Positions 16,912-25,656 of a stretch of DNA of 64,000 bases are shown here, in pieces (positions within the stretch are counted from its first letter, which is position 1; every line of letters starts with the position of its first letter). Under the pieces are notes generated by a model. It did not search any database. It was not told where the DNA came from and saw nothing but the letters and a program-made list of their open reading frames with translations. Origin of the DNA: Candidatus Aalborgicola defluviihabitans. Lineage in GTDB: Bacteria > Pseudomonadota > Gammaproteobacteria > Burkholderiales > Burkholderiaceae_C. The stretch spans positions 806,001-870,000 of the forward strand of contig JADIXX010000008.1 of assembly GCA_016705575.1 (NCBI GenBank), read 5' to 3'. The translations under genes were made by a program, and so were the position numbers.

Positions 16912-18372
16912 CTAGGCGGCTTTCACCACCTTCTTTCGCGCGCGCTTCACGGGCACTTTCGGAGCCGGCAGAAACGCGGTCTCCAGTTCAGTCAGGGCAT
17001 CGGCGGTGTAGACCGCCAAACGCTGGATGCCAGGAATGGACGAGTGGCACGCCGTAAAGCCAAAATTCATGAATCCCGCGTAACTCTGACAGGTGATGTT
17101 GAGCGCCTGACCATGCGTGACGATGGAGGCTGGATAGGTGGCCACCATCTCCGCACCACGAAAATACAGCGGCGTCTCCGGTCCGGGCACATTGGAGATC
17201 GTGATGTTGAACATGGGCCGTGAGCGCCCGCCAATGCCAGTGAGCAATGTGAGTATGGTGGGGGTCATCAGGAACACGGTGTATTGCATCATTGCCTGGC
17301 GTGGCAGGCTCTGTACGTGTTCCTTGGCGAGCTTGACTGACTGGCGGATAGCCGCGAGCCGGTCTTTGGCATTTGCGATGTCGGTTCCCAGGGTGGACAC
17401 GATGAAGGTAATCGCATTGCCATTGCCGTCGTCGTCCTTGGGCCGCACGGAAACCGGAATCCCTGCAGTCAGCGCCTTGTCGGGCAGGCTGTCGCGTTCA
17501 GCCAGGAAGCGCCGCAGGGCGCCGCCACACACGGCCAGCACGATGTCATTGAGCGTGCAATTGGCAGCAGTCGCCACCGCTTTCATGCGCTGTAGCGAGA
17601 ATTGCTGGGTGGCAAAGCGCCGCTTTTCGCGTACCCGCCCATTGAATATGGAACGAGGCGCATCAAACGGATGGGCCATGCCAGACGTCGGTCCAAAGGC
17701 ATCCTTGACCAGCTTGCCAAACGCCATTGCCAGTTGGGGAGTCGCCGACGCCTGAATGCGCAGTTCCTGCATGGCTCCGGCAATGGCGTGGGCAACGGTG
17801 GGCACCAGCGCTTCGTGTGGCTGCTTCGAATCGGCACGCGCCGCCGGTTTACCTGCCGCCCAGAAAGGCGGCAAATGCAGGCTCTTTGCGCGGTCTGGCG
17901 ACATGCCACGCTGCAGCAGTTTGACTCCGCTGATGCCATCGATCAAAGAGTGGTGCATCTTGATGAACAGGGCGAACCGGTTGCCTTCAAGGCCTTCGAT
18001 GATGGTGCACTCCCAGGGCGGACGCGACAGGTCCAGCGGTGTACTTTGCAGGCGCCCCACCAGTTCACCCAGTTCACGCTCACCACCCGGCCAGGGAAGT
18101 GCCGCATGGCGCACGTGGTACTCCAGATCAATGTTGTCGTCTTCCACCCAGACCCGCATCGGATTCATGCTAAATGACTGCTTGAGGCGCTGGTTCCACG
18201 GCGGTGTGAATGTGCGGTGGTTGCGGAATTCCACCATCATCTTGTGCATGAAGTCCTGCGGTGCATCGTCAGGCAGCTTGAACTGCAGCAACCCGCCAAC
18301 GTGATTGGGTGTGGCGCGCGATTCGGTGACGATCCAGGCGGCGTCAAGGGGGTTCAGACGAAGGGATTGCAT
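16912..18372 (-). CDS. Wax ester synthase / diacylglycerol acyltransferase-like enzyme (second copy)
   Basis: A 486-residue WS/DGAT family enzyme with the canonical active-site motif HHSLIDG at 140-146, unlike the first copy. The N-terminus LRLNPLDAAWIVTESRATP and the C-terminal block FNITISNVPGPETPLYFRGA are family signatures. The last residues form a lysine-rich tail. It is transcribed toward the TRAP operon but separated by a 97-base gap with an inverted repeat, so it is probably a separate unit. It should make wax esters or triacylglycerol from acyl-CoA. Confidence 0.9.
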   Translation of the reverse strand: MQSLRLNPLDAAWIVTESRATPNHVGGLLQFKLPDDAPQDFMHKMMVEFRNHRTFTPPWNQRLKQSFSMNPMRVWVEDDNIDLEYHVRHAALPWPGGERELGELVGRLQSTPLDLSRPPWECTIIEGLEGNRFALFIKMHHSLIDGISGVKLLQRGMSPDRAKSLHLPPFWAAGKPAARADSKQPHEALVPTVAHAIAGAMQELRIQASATPQLAMAFGKLVKDAFGPTSGMAHPFDAPRSIFNGRVREKRRFATQQFSLQRMKAVATAANCTLNDIVLAVCGGALRRFLAERDSLPDKALTAGIPVSVRPKDDDGNGNAITFIVSTLGTDIANAKDRLAAIRQSVKLAKEHVQSLPRQAMMQYTVFLMTPTILTLLTGIGGRSRPMFNITISNVPGPETPLYFRGAEMVATYPASIVTHGQALNITCQSYAGFMNFGFTACHSSIPGIQRLAVYTADALTELETAFLPAPKVPVKRARKKVVKAA

Positions 18373-18428
18373 GATCTATCCTGAATGTAGGTTTCCAAAG
18401 ACTACCACCACGGGTCAACTCAAATACA

Positions 18429-18487
18429 GCGCTATTAAATATATAGCTATTTATACATATTCGACGAGGGCTAGAGCTCAATTTGAC
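18429..18487 (+). repeat. Two-hairpin dispersed intergenic repeat, copy B
   Basis: The left arm GCTATTAAATATATAGC can fold as a hairpin with a GCTAT/ATAGC stem. The right part ATATTCGACGAGGGCTAGAG is followed by CTCAATTTGAC. The copy fills most of the gap between the second WS/DGAT gene and the convergent-side end of metW. Confidence 0.8.
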
Positions 18488-18536
18488 AACTAATTATCTG
18501 GCAAATCGAGCCTTACGCCACGATTGCGCGGAAGGA

Positions 18537-19124
18537 TCAGCCGCCCTTGGCCAACTGGTAAACCGAGGTGCCCGCCATCAGATTGGGCGCCCAGCGCACG
18601 GTCTTGCCGCCCTGCAGACCAAAGCTGTCCAGTACCTGCAAGCGGTTGCGTGCGGCCAGAACCGCCAGATCGGCATGGGTGCCAACGCGGATGTTGGGTG
18701 TGTCATACCACTGGTAGGGCAGGCGTTTGGTCACCGGCATACGGCCTTGGAGCACGCTCAAGCGGTTGGGCCAATGGGCAAAATTGGGGAAGGCCACGAT
18801 GCCGATACGCCCCACCCGCACGGTCTCGCGCAGCATGACCTCGGCATTGCGCAGGTGCTGCAAAGTGTCAATCTGCAACACCACATCAAAGCTGGCGTCG
18901 TCAAACATCGCCAGCCCCTCGTCCAGATTGAGCTGGATGACGTTGACGCCACGCTGCACACAGCCCAGCACATTGGCGTCGTCAATCTCCACGCCATAGC
19001 CGGTGCACGCCCGCGTTTTCTGCAGGTGGGCCAACATGGCGCCGTCGCCACAGCCCAGGTCGAGCACGCGCGAACCGGGCGGCACCAGTTGGGCCAGCGC
19101 GTGCATGGTGTGGATATCGGTCAT
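18537..19124 (-). CDS. metW: Methionine biosynthesis protein MetW
   Basis: A 195-residue SAM-dependent methyltransferase-fold protein, with motif I VLDLGCGDGAML at about 20-31. The family is called MetW and accompanies MetX in many proteobacteria, where it supports homoserine acylation in methionine synthesis. The start ATG overlaps the metX stop (ATGA, 19121-19124), so the pair is translationally coupled and shares the SAM-II riboswitch upstream of metX. Confidence 0.94.
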   Translation of the reverse strand: MTDIHTMHALAQLVPPGSRVLDLGCGDGAMLAHLQKTRACTGYGVEIDDANVLGCVQRGVNVIQLNLDEGLAMFDDASFDVVLQIDTLQHLRNAEVMLRETVRVGRIGIVAFPNFAHWPNRLSVLQGRMPVTKRLPYQWYDTPNIRVGTHADLAVLAARNRLQVLDSFGLQGGKTVRWAPNLMAGTSVYQLAKGG

Positions 19125-20272
19125 ACCAGCACTCCCTGTTCAGCATGAACACTATCGAAATAGGAGCGTATGACATCCATATACCGAGGGTCATCCAGCA
19201 AAAAAGCATCATGGCCGTGGGGCGCGTCGATCTCGGCGTAGCTCACGTCACGCTGGTTGTCCAGCAGGGCCTTGACCATTTCGCGGCTGCGCTTGGGTGA
19301 AAAACGCCAGTCGGTGGTGAAGCTCACCAACAGGAATTTGCAGGTTGCGCGTTGCAGCGCCCGGCTAAGATCACCCCCAAAGGCGAGGGCCGGATCAAAG
19401 TAATCCAGCGCCCGGGTAATCAGCAGGTAGGTGTTGGCGTCAAAGTATTCGGCAAACTTGTCACCCTGGTAGCGCAGGTAGCTTTCGATCTGAAACTCCA
19501 CGTCTTGCGTCGTGTAGTGGTAGGGGTCTTCACCCAGCACAGCTTGCTTGAGTTGTCGACCAAATTTTTCATTCATCACATCATCACTCAGGTAGGTGAT
19601 GTGGCCGATCATGCGGGCAATGCGCAGACCCCGCTTGGGCACAGTGCCGTGCTCGTAGAAGTGGCCGCCATGAAAGTCCGGGTCGGTCACGATAGCGCGG
19701 CGCGCCACTTCGTTGAAGGCAATATTCTCGGCCGTAAGGTTGGGCGCACTGGCCACCACCACAGCGTGGCGCACGCGGTTGGGGTATTGCAGCGTCCACG
19801 AGAGCGCCTGCATGCCACCCAGCGAACCACCCATCACCGCCGCCAGGGTCTGAATGCCCAGCACGTCCAACAAAAGTGCCTGGGCGTTGACCCAGTCTTC
19901 CACGGTGACCACCGGAAAATTGGCGCCATACACCTGGCCGGGCACGTCCGGGTTGGGGTGCATGGGGCCGGTGCTGCCAAAACACGAGCCCAGGTTGTTG
20001 ACGCCGATGACAAAGAAGCGGTTGGTGTCCACCGGCTTACCGGGGCCAATCATGTTATCCCACCAACCCTCGGAGTTGGCCTGGTCCGCATAGGTGCCAG
20101 CCACGTGGTGCGAGGCGTTCAGCGCGTGGCAGATCAGTACGGCATTACTGCGATCGGCATTGAGCGTGCCGTAGGTCTCGTAGCTCAAGGAGTAATCGCG
20201 CAGGGATGCGCCGCTTTGCAAATGCAGTGCGTCTGCGAAATACTGTGACTGTGGTGTCGCGATCATTGGCAT
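19121..20272 (-). CDS. metX: Homoserine O-acyltransferase MetX
   Basis: A 383-residue alpha/beta-hydrolase-fold enzyme that acylates homoserine as the first committed step of methionine synthesis. The nucleophile elbow GGSLGG is around 148-153, and the catalytic Asp and His lie in the C-terminal TTDWRFSP and APHGHDAFLLD blocks. The start is chosen at the ATG at 20272. The frame is open from an ATG at 20290, but that codon abuts the T-run of a leader terminator, and family N-termini (IATPQSQYF) fit the later start. ATG at 20266 is a further option. Acetyl- or succinyl-CoA could be the donor. Expression is probably controlled by the SAM-II riboswitch upstream. Confidence 0.94.
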   Translation of the reverse strand: MPMIATPQSQYFADALHLQSGASLRDYSLSYETYGTLNADRSNAVLICHALNASHHVAGTYADQANSEGWWDNMIGPGKPVDTNRFFVIGVNNLGSCFGSTGPMHPNPDVPGQVYGANFPVVTVEDWVNAQALLLDVLGIQTLAAVMGGSLGGMQALSWTLQYPNRVRHAVVVASAPNLTAENIAFNEVARRAIVTDPDFHGGHFYEHGTVPKRGLRIARMIGHITYLSDDVMNEKFGRQLKQAVLGEDPYHYTTQDVEFQIESYLRYQGDKFAEYFDANTYLLITRALDYFDPALAFGGDLSRALQRATCKFLLVSFTTDWRFSPKRSREMVKALLDNQRDVSYAEIDAPHGHDAFLLDDPRYMDVIRSYFDSVHAEQGVLV

Positions 20273-20290
20273 GCCCAACCCAAACCCCAT

Positions 20291-20324
20291 AAAAAAACCC
20301 GGCGTCGCTAAAAACGAGGCCGGG
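20291..20324 (-). terminator. Intrinsic terminator in the metX leader
   Basis: On the minus strand CCCGGC and GCCGGG form a 6-bp stem, extended inside by TCG/CGA after one mismatch, and seven T residues follow directly. No minus-strand gene lies upstream (amt is on the plus strand), so this is a leader terminator for metX itself, about 15 bases after the riboswitch. Confidence 0.8.
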
Positions 20325-20338
20325 GTACTGGTGTCGGT

Positions 20339-20392
20339 CCGTCTTTAGCTGTATTTATTAAGCGCCCGCAAGCTGGAGCAAATTGGCGCTAC
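20339..20392 (-). ncRNA. SAM-II (SAM-alpha) riboswitch upstream of metX
   Basis: The minus-strand leader of metX matches the SAM-II pattern. P1 is formed by AGCGCC and GGCGCT. The P1 loop carries AATTTGCTCCAGCTTGCG, compared with the AUUUG...GCUUGC core I recall from Agrobacterium metA. The 3' arm reads TTAATAAATACAGCTAAAGA, compared with UUAAACAAGUCGCUAAAAAG. The loop CC and AGC can pair with the 3' GCT and GG to form the H-type pseudoknot. SAM-II elements bind S-adenosylmethionine and repress metX/metA-type genes. Most hide the Shine-Dalgarno sequence; here the 3' end (GACGG) is a poor Shine-Dalgarno and a terminator follows. Confidence 0.88.
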
Positions 20393-20463
20393 GGTAAGTA
20401 TAAATCCAAGTCAGGCATCCACCCAACGGGGTAACACACCTTCTTGCGCTTGCATGACCAACA

Positions 20464-20480
20464 TTGGCGCATTTCTTGCA
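20464..20480 (+). promoter_or_regulatory. Sigma-54 promoter for amt
   Basis: TTGGCGCATTTCTTGCA fits the -24/-12 consensus TGGCAC-N5-TTGCA with exact GG-N10-GC spacing. It lies 73 bases before the amt ATG. A TTGGTGCA half-site at about 20486-20493 resembles NtrC sites. This points to nitrogen-limitation control by NtrC and RpoN. Confidence 0.7.
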
Positions 20481-20552
20481 AGAAATTGGTGCAATTTTGA
20501 ATTTCCGCTCAAGACCGCACCAATAGGCAGCATTTCACGCAAAGAGGTTGAT

Positions 20553-21755
20553 ATGGACGCACTCAAACAGGGCGCAGATGCCTTGTTCATTTTGCTCGGT
20601 GGCATCATGGTTTTGGCCATGCACGCCGGATTTGCATTTCTGGAGCTGGGTACCGTTCGGCGCAAAAACCAGGTCAACGCGCTGGTCAAGATTTTGGTGG
20701 ACTTTTCGGTTTCCACCGTAGTGTATTTCCTGGTGGGCTATGCCGTGGCCTATGGCACCGGCTTCTTTGTGGGTGCCGAGGAGCTGGCCGCAAAGAACGG
20801 GTATGCGCTGGTCAAGTTCTTCTTTTTGCTGACCTTTGCCGCCGCCATTCCCGCCATCATCTCCGGCGGCATTGCGGAGCGCGCACGCTTTTGGCCCCAA
20901 CTGATTGCAACTGCCGTCATCGTCGGCTTCATCTACCCATTCTTCGAAGGCATCATGTGGAATCACCATTTTGGTGTGCAGGCCTGGCTGAAGGCACTGA
21001 CCGGTGAGGAGTTCCACGACTTTGCCGGCAGTGTGGTCGTGCACGCCGTGGGTGGCTGGATAGCGCTGCCAGCTGTCATCTTGCTGGGTGCACGCAGCAA
21101 CCGCTACCGCAAAGATGGTGCGATCTCGGCACACCCGCCATCCAGCATTCCGTTTCTGGCCCTGGGTGCCTGGATTTTGACCGTGGGCTGGTTTGGCTTC
21201 AACGTGATGAGCGCACAAACGCTGGACAAGATTTCTGGCCTGGTTGCCGTGAACTCGCTGATGGCCATGGTGGGTGGCACGCTGGCGGCCCTGGTGGCCG
21301 GCAAGAATGACCCCGGTTTTGTACACAACGGCCCACTGGCCGGTCTGGTGGCCGTATGCGCCGGGTCTGATTTGATGCACCCATTAGGTGCATTGGTGGT
21401 GGGTGCGATGGCTGGCACCACCTTCGTGGTGATGTTCACGCTAACGCAGAACAAGTGGAAAATTGACGACGTGCTGGGCGTGTGGCCCCTGCACGGCCTG
21501 TGCGGCACGCTGGGAGGCATCGCTGCAGGCATCTTTGGGGCCAAGGCAATGGGCGGGCTCGGCGGTGTGTCCTTTTTCGCGCAGCTCATCGGCACTACCA
21601 TGGGTGTCGCTTGGGCCGTACTGGGTGGCGTGGTGGTGTACGGTGTGCTTAAGGCGACGACCGGGTTACGCCTGAGTCAGGAGGAAGAGTTTGACGGCGC
21701 CGACCTGTCCATCCACAAAATCAGCGCCTCGCCGGAGCGCGAAGCCAACTGGTAA
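20553..21755 (+). CDS. amt: Ammonium transporter (Amt/Mep family)
   Basis: A 400-residue ammonium channel with about eleven membrane helices. The start at 20553 is chosen over an upstream frame because AGAGG sits 5 bases before it, the family N-terminus starts there, and the sigma-54 promoter lies inside the longer frame. The twin pore histidines are in VHAVGGW and in PLHGLCG, equivalent to His168 and His318 of E. coli AmtB. There is no signal peptide, and no glnK gene is adjacent, unlike the common glnK-amtB arrangement. Confidence 0.93.
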   Translation: MDALKQGADALFILLGGIMVLAMHAGFAFLELGTVRRKNQVNALVKILVDFSVSTVVYFLVGYAVAYGTGFFVGAEELAAKNGYALVKFFFLLTFAAAIPAIISGGIAERARFWPQLIATAVIVGFIYPFFEGIMWNHHFGVQAWLKALTGEEFHDFAGSVVVHAVGGWIALPAVILLGARSNRYRKDGAISAHPPSSIPFLALGAWILTVGWFGFNVMSAQTLDKISGLVAVNSLMAMVGGTLAALVAGKNDPGFVHNGPLAGLVAVCAGSDLMHPLGALVVGAMAGTTFVVMFTLTQNKWKIDDVLGVWPLHGLCGTLGGIAAGIFGAKAMGGLGGVSFFAQLIGTTMGVAWAVLGGVVVYGVLKATTGLRLSQEEEFDGADLSIHKISASPEREANW

Positions 21756-21756
21756 G

Positions 21757-21820
21757 GCACTGCCTTCCGTCAGACCCGGGGGCGTTCGTTTGCATCGCTA
21801 CCGGGGCGGTGTGGCAGTGC
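21757..21820. repeat. 8-bp inverted repeat between amt and the ABC transporter gene
   Basis: GCACTGCC at 21757-21764 and its exact complement GGCAGTGC at 21813-21820 enclose a 48-base loop filling the gap after amt. There is no T-run. It could be a weak transcript end or a chance match. Confidence 0.25.
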
Positions 21821-21833
21821 GATACTTGTCTTG

Positions 21834-24800
21834 ATGTTGCTCAAAGTTCCCGCCCAAGCCCTGCATTCCCTGGCGGACGATTACTACCGGCATCTGACCC
21901 CCGAGCTAAAACGGCTTGCGCTCGACGGAGCCACAATGGGTGTCGACGACATCACGCCCCAGCTCGAAGTCTTGGAGCAAATCCACGGCCGCGCCGTGTT
22001 CCAGCCCGATTTTGCGCATGGTTCCCTGTCGTTTGTACGCAGCCTGGTCCGCTCGACCCAGCCGCAGTGGTGGCGCACTCTGATTTACATGACGATCTCG
22101 ACCATGGCCACCGCCGCGCCTGCGTTGCTGATCGAATGGGTGATGACAGACTTTGGTGCGATCCAGGCCGCGCCCCTGGCAATACACAACCTATTGATGC
22201 TGCTGTGCTTTCCCCTGGTCATTTACATCACCAATGTCAGCTTCCAACGCTACCTCAAGGCGTTTGCCCACGCCCACATGCTGCAGCGCAGTGCGCTAAT
22301 GCACGCGTTTGCCGTCAAGTGGTTTCGCCTGGAACCCCAAACCCGCCATAGCCTGCCGCAGGGCAACATCCAGAACCTGATGCACGTGGACGTGCCCGCG
22401 GTCAGCCACTGCGTGGAGCGCGTGGTCGATGCCCTGATGGTGGTGGTGCACATCAGCATTGCGGCCATTTTGCTGTGGCGCTACCTGGGTTCAACCGCAC
22501 TGGCCGGTCTGGCCATGATGGCGCTGACCCTGCCGTTGCTGCGCTCCATTGTGCGCAACACTTCCAGGCGCCAGGGCGAGTTGCTGAAAGCACGTGATGC
22601 GCGGCTGGACTTGGTGTCTCAGGTGCTGTCGGCCATCAAAGTGATCAAGCTGTCAGGCTGGTCCGAAGTCTTTTTGGGTCGCACCCGGCAAGCGCGCAGC
22701 GGCGAGGTAGAACGGTTGATAGCCGTGATGCTGCTGCAGACCCGCGCCTCGCTGCTGTTCTCGTGCGCCGGTTTGGTGGTGGCCACCGCCACCTACGGCA
22801 TCCACATTTTGCGCGGCGGCGAGCTGCACGCGGCCATGCTGCTGCCCACGCTGCTGATTTTTCAGACGCTGGAGTTTCCGTTCATGGTGATCAGCGACGT
22901 GGCCAGCACATTGGCCCAAACCGAAGTGTCCGCACGGCGCCTGCTGGAATATTTCAACCTTAAGGATGCACCGCCTTCCAACGCTACGGCGACCGACCAG
23001 CCCCCTAGCTTGCAGGTGCGCGACTTGGTGTTTCGTGCACGCGATGAGCACCCCATTCTGAACGGTATTTCCTTCGATCTGGCTGCAGGCCAGAGCCTGG
23101 CCATTGTGGGCCCAGTGGGCGGTGGCAAGACCGTGCTGCTGCGTACCTTGCTGGGCGAATACGCGGCCAGTTCCGGCACCGTCCATTGGACCGGCACGCC
23201 TCGCTTTGCCTACTGCCCACAAGAAGCATTTATTGCCAGCGGCACGTTGCGCGACAACCTGACGCTGTTTGACCCCACGCTGCAAGGGCAGGACGCAGCC
23301 CTTGAACAGGCACTGCACTTGGCCAGCCTGTCCAACGAGGTGGCGCAGTGGCCCGCCGGGCTAGCCACAGAGATTGGCGAACGCGGCCTGAACCTGTCGG
23401 GCGGACAGAAGCAACGCGTGTCATTGGCGCGGGCTGCGTTGCACCCGGCCAACGCCATCATCCTGGACGACCCCTTTTCGGCACTGGATGTGGGGACTGA
23501 GCAGACGATCGCCCGCGACCTGGTGTTTGGTCAGTGGCACCAGCAGTTGCGCATTTGCGTGACCCACCGGCTGGCACAACTCGAACAGTTTGACCGCATC
23601 TTGTTCATCGACACTGACGGTTGCGGCCAATTTGGCACCATGGCCGAACTCACGACATCGAGCGCGCGGTTTGCCGAGTTCCTGCGGATTGAAGCGCAAG
23701 GCGAGGCCGACCACAGCTTGGTGGCGCACCAGCTGGGGGTGCATACCAGCCCTTCTGCAGGCAAGGAAGAATTGCTCACCACCAACGAAACCCAGGCGCA
23801 GGGCAAAGTCCAGGGTTCGGTCTGGAAGGACATGGCGCTGACCCTGGGCGACAGTAGCTGGACCGGCCATGCACGGGTCGGGGCCCTGCTGGTGCTGGGT
23901 TTGATGCTGATGGCCAGTGTGCTGCCGATGTCGCAGCAAGTGCTGATGTCCACCATGGATGGCAGCGGCGCCATGGGACCTGTCGCCTTCTTTGTAATTT
24001 TTGCCACGTTGACGCTGCTCACCGTGGCCCTGAGCTATGTGGCGCAAGCCACCTTCCGCCAGGCCTGCGCGCACGCTGCACAGCGGGCACACGACAAGAT
24101 GCTGGGCGGTGTGATGCACTCGCCCCTGCGGTTCTTCGAGACCACACCGTCAGGGCGGATGATGAACCGCTTCTCGGCCGATATCCAGCAGCTCGATGTG
24201 GAACTGGCCGGTCGTGGTTTTCGCTTCACCCAGGGAGCCAGTGCCGCCATTGCCAGCACCATCGGCATTGTGGGGGTGGCCACGGCGGCCATCGTGCCGT
24301 TCACCCTGGCTGGCTACGTGTCGATCCGCGTGTCGCGCCTGTACGGCGCTGCCGTGCGCGAGACCGCGCGCATGGGTGCCATCACCCGGTCGCCCGTGTT
24401 TTCGCTGTTCAACGACGCGCTGCGTGGCCACTCCACCCTGCGCGCCTTTGGACGCGAGGCCACCGTAGTGGAGCAGTTTGACCGCGCCTCACGGCTCAGT
24501 CTGAACACCGAGCTGCGGCGCTGGGATCTGGTTTTTTGGTTGTCGATGCGGCTGACATTGGTGTCTTGCGGCGTCATGGTTTGCCTGCTGGTGCCGCTGG
24601 TGCTGGGCCCAGCATTACCGTTTCTTCCCGCGCTGGGTAATGGCGCGGTGGGTCTGTTGCTGGCGTTGACCTTTGGACTGCTGGTGCGCATTGAGCGTTT
24701 GTGCCGGGACTTCTTTGCACTGGCCACCATCATGGTGCCTTGGGAACGCTGCCAACAATGGGCTGAGCTGCCACCCGAAGCGCAAGCCGACACAGTTGCC

Positions 24801-25532
24801 AACATCAACACGACCATCCCTGTCGACTGGCCCCAGGCGGGTGAGATACGCTTTGAGCAGGCCTGTCTGCGCTATGCACCGGACCTCCCTGCCATTGTGA
24901 ACAACGCCACCTTCACGGTACCAGCCCGCAGCCATGCCGCACTGCTGGGGCGCACCGGCGCTGGCAAATCGACCGTGCTGCTGGCCCTGCTGCGCACGCT
25001 CACCGTCGAGCGCGGCACCATCCGTATTGACGGTGTGGACATCGCCCAGGTGCCCCATGCACGCTTGCGCCAGGCGATTGCTTACGTGCCGCAAGACCCT
25101 GTGCTGTTTTTAGGGCCGCTGCGGGCATCCATCGACGTGACCAACCAATACAGCGACGATGCCATTCACGCGGCGCTGGCCCAAATTGGGCTAACCCGTT
25201 TTGTGGCCACGCTGCCAAAAGGATTGGACACGCCGCTGGAAGAGGGTGGACGCAACATCAGCGCCGGGCAGCGACAACTGATTTGCCTGGCACGGGCCCT
25301 GCTGTCCCAGGCCAAGGTCATCTTGATGGACGAGGCCACCGCCAGCATGGATGTAGAAACCGACGCCTTGATTCGCGCCGCCATCCAACAGCATCTGCGC
25401 AGCACCACCATTTTGCTGATTGCCCACCGTCCCAGTTCGCTGGCGCTGTGTGACCAATGGATCCAGGTGGAGAACGGCCGCACGGTGGTGGTTGAACGTA
25501 TCTCAGAAAAGTTGAATCAAAATTTACTTTAA
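21834..25532 (+). CDS. Full-length ABC transporter of ABCC (MRP-like) architecture
   Basis: A 1232-residue single-chain exporter with the order TMD1-NBD1-TMD2-NBD2. NBD1 has Walker A GPVGGGKT near 425-432, LNLSGGQKQR near 518-527 and a Walker B IILDDPF with Asp where the catalytic Glu should be. NBD2 has GRTGAGKST near 1038-1046, the signature NISAGQRQL and an intact ILMDEATASMD. This asymmetry, and phrases such as AYCPQEAFI and GQRQLICLARALL, are typical of eukaryotic ABCC proteins; bacterial exporters are normally half-transporters. The ATG at 21834 is used rather than the TTG before it. It stands alone between amt and cytochrome b561. The substrate is unknown. Confidence 0.9.
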   Translation: MLLKVPAQALHSLADDYYRHLTPELKRLALDGATMGVDDITPQLEVLEQIHGRAVFQPDFAHGSLSFVRSLVRSTQPQWWRTLIYMTISTMATAAPALLIEWVMTDFGAIQAAPLAIHNLLMLLCFPLVIYITNVSFQRYLKAFAHAHMLQRSALMHAFAVKWFRLEPQTRHSLPQGNIQNLMHVDVPAVSHCVERVVDALMVVVHISIAAILLWRYLGSTALAGLAMMALTLPLLRSIVRNTSRRQGELLKARDARLDLVSQVLSAIKVIKLSGWSEVFLGRTRQARSGEVERLIAVMLLQTRASLLFSCAGLVVATATYGIHILRGGELHAAMLLPTLLIFQTLEFPFMVISDVASTLAQTEVSARRLLEYFNLKDAPPSNATATDQPPSLQVRDLVFRARDEHPILNGISFDLAAGQSLAIVGPVGGGKTVLLRTLLGEYAASSGTVHWTGTPRFAYCPQEAFIASGTLRDNLTLFDPTLQGQDAALEQALHLASLSNEVAQWPAGLATEIGERGLNLSGGQKQRVSLARAALHPANAIILDDPFSALDVGTEQTIARDLVFGQWHQQLRICVTHRLAQLEQFDRILFIDTDGCGQFGTMAELTTSSARFAEFLRIEAQGEADHSLVAHQLGVHTSPSAGKEELLTTNETQAQGKVQGSVWKDMALTLGDSSWTGHARVGALLVLGLMLMASVLPMSQQVLMSTMDGSGAMGPVAFFVIFATLTLLTVALSYVAQATFRQACAHAAQRAHDKMLGGVMHSPLRFFETTPSGRMMNRFSADIQQLDVELAGRGFRFTQGASAAIASTIGIVGVATAAIVPFTLAGYVSIRVSRLYGAAVRETARMGAITRSPVFSLFNDALRGHSTLRAFGREATVVEQFDRASRLSLNTELRRWDLVFWLSMRLTLVSCGVMVCLLVPLVLGPALPFLPALGNGAVGLLLALTFGLLVRIERLCRDFFALATIMVPWERCQQWAELPPEAQADTVANINTTIPVDWPQAGEIRFEQACLRYAPDLPAIVNNATFTVPARSHAALLGRTGAGKSTVLLALLRTLTVERGTIRIDGVDIAQVPHARLRQAIAYVPQDPVLFLGPLRASIDVTNQYSDDAIHAALAQIGLTRFVATLPKGLDTPLEEGGRNISAGQRQLICLARALLSQAKVILMDEATASMDVETDALIRAAIQQHLRSTTILLIAHRPSSLALCDQWIQVENGRTVVVERISEKLNQNLL

Positions 25533-25609
25533 ATTCAAATAGTTTGAAACATTGCGTCAAGTAATTTGAAATTTATGAACGATTTGCAGCCCTAGACTTC
25601 CAACCATCA

Positions 25610-25638
25610 CAAGCCGCTGTTGGCTTGCAGGTATTTTT
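25610..25638 (+). terminator. Terminator-like hairpin after the ABC transporter gene
   Basis: CAAGCC and GGCTTG pair around a GCTGTT loop, and a five-T run follows three to six bases later. It lies 77 bases after the ABC transporter stop and just before the cytochrome b561 gene, so it may end the first transcript or sit in the leader of the second. Confidence 0.45.
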
Positions 25639-25656
25639 GTCCACACATTTGCCCGC

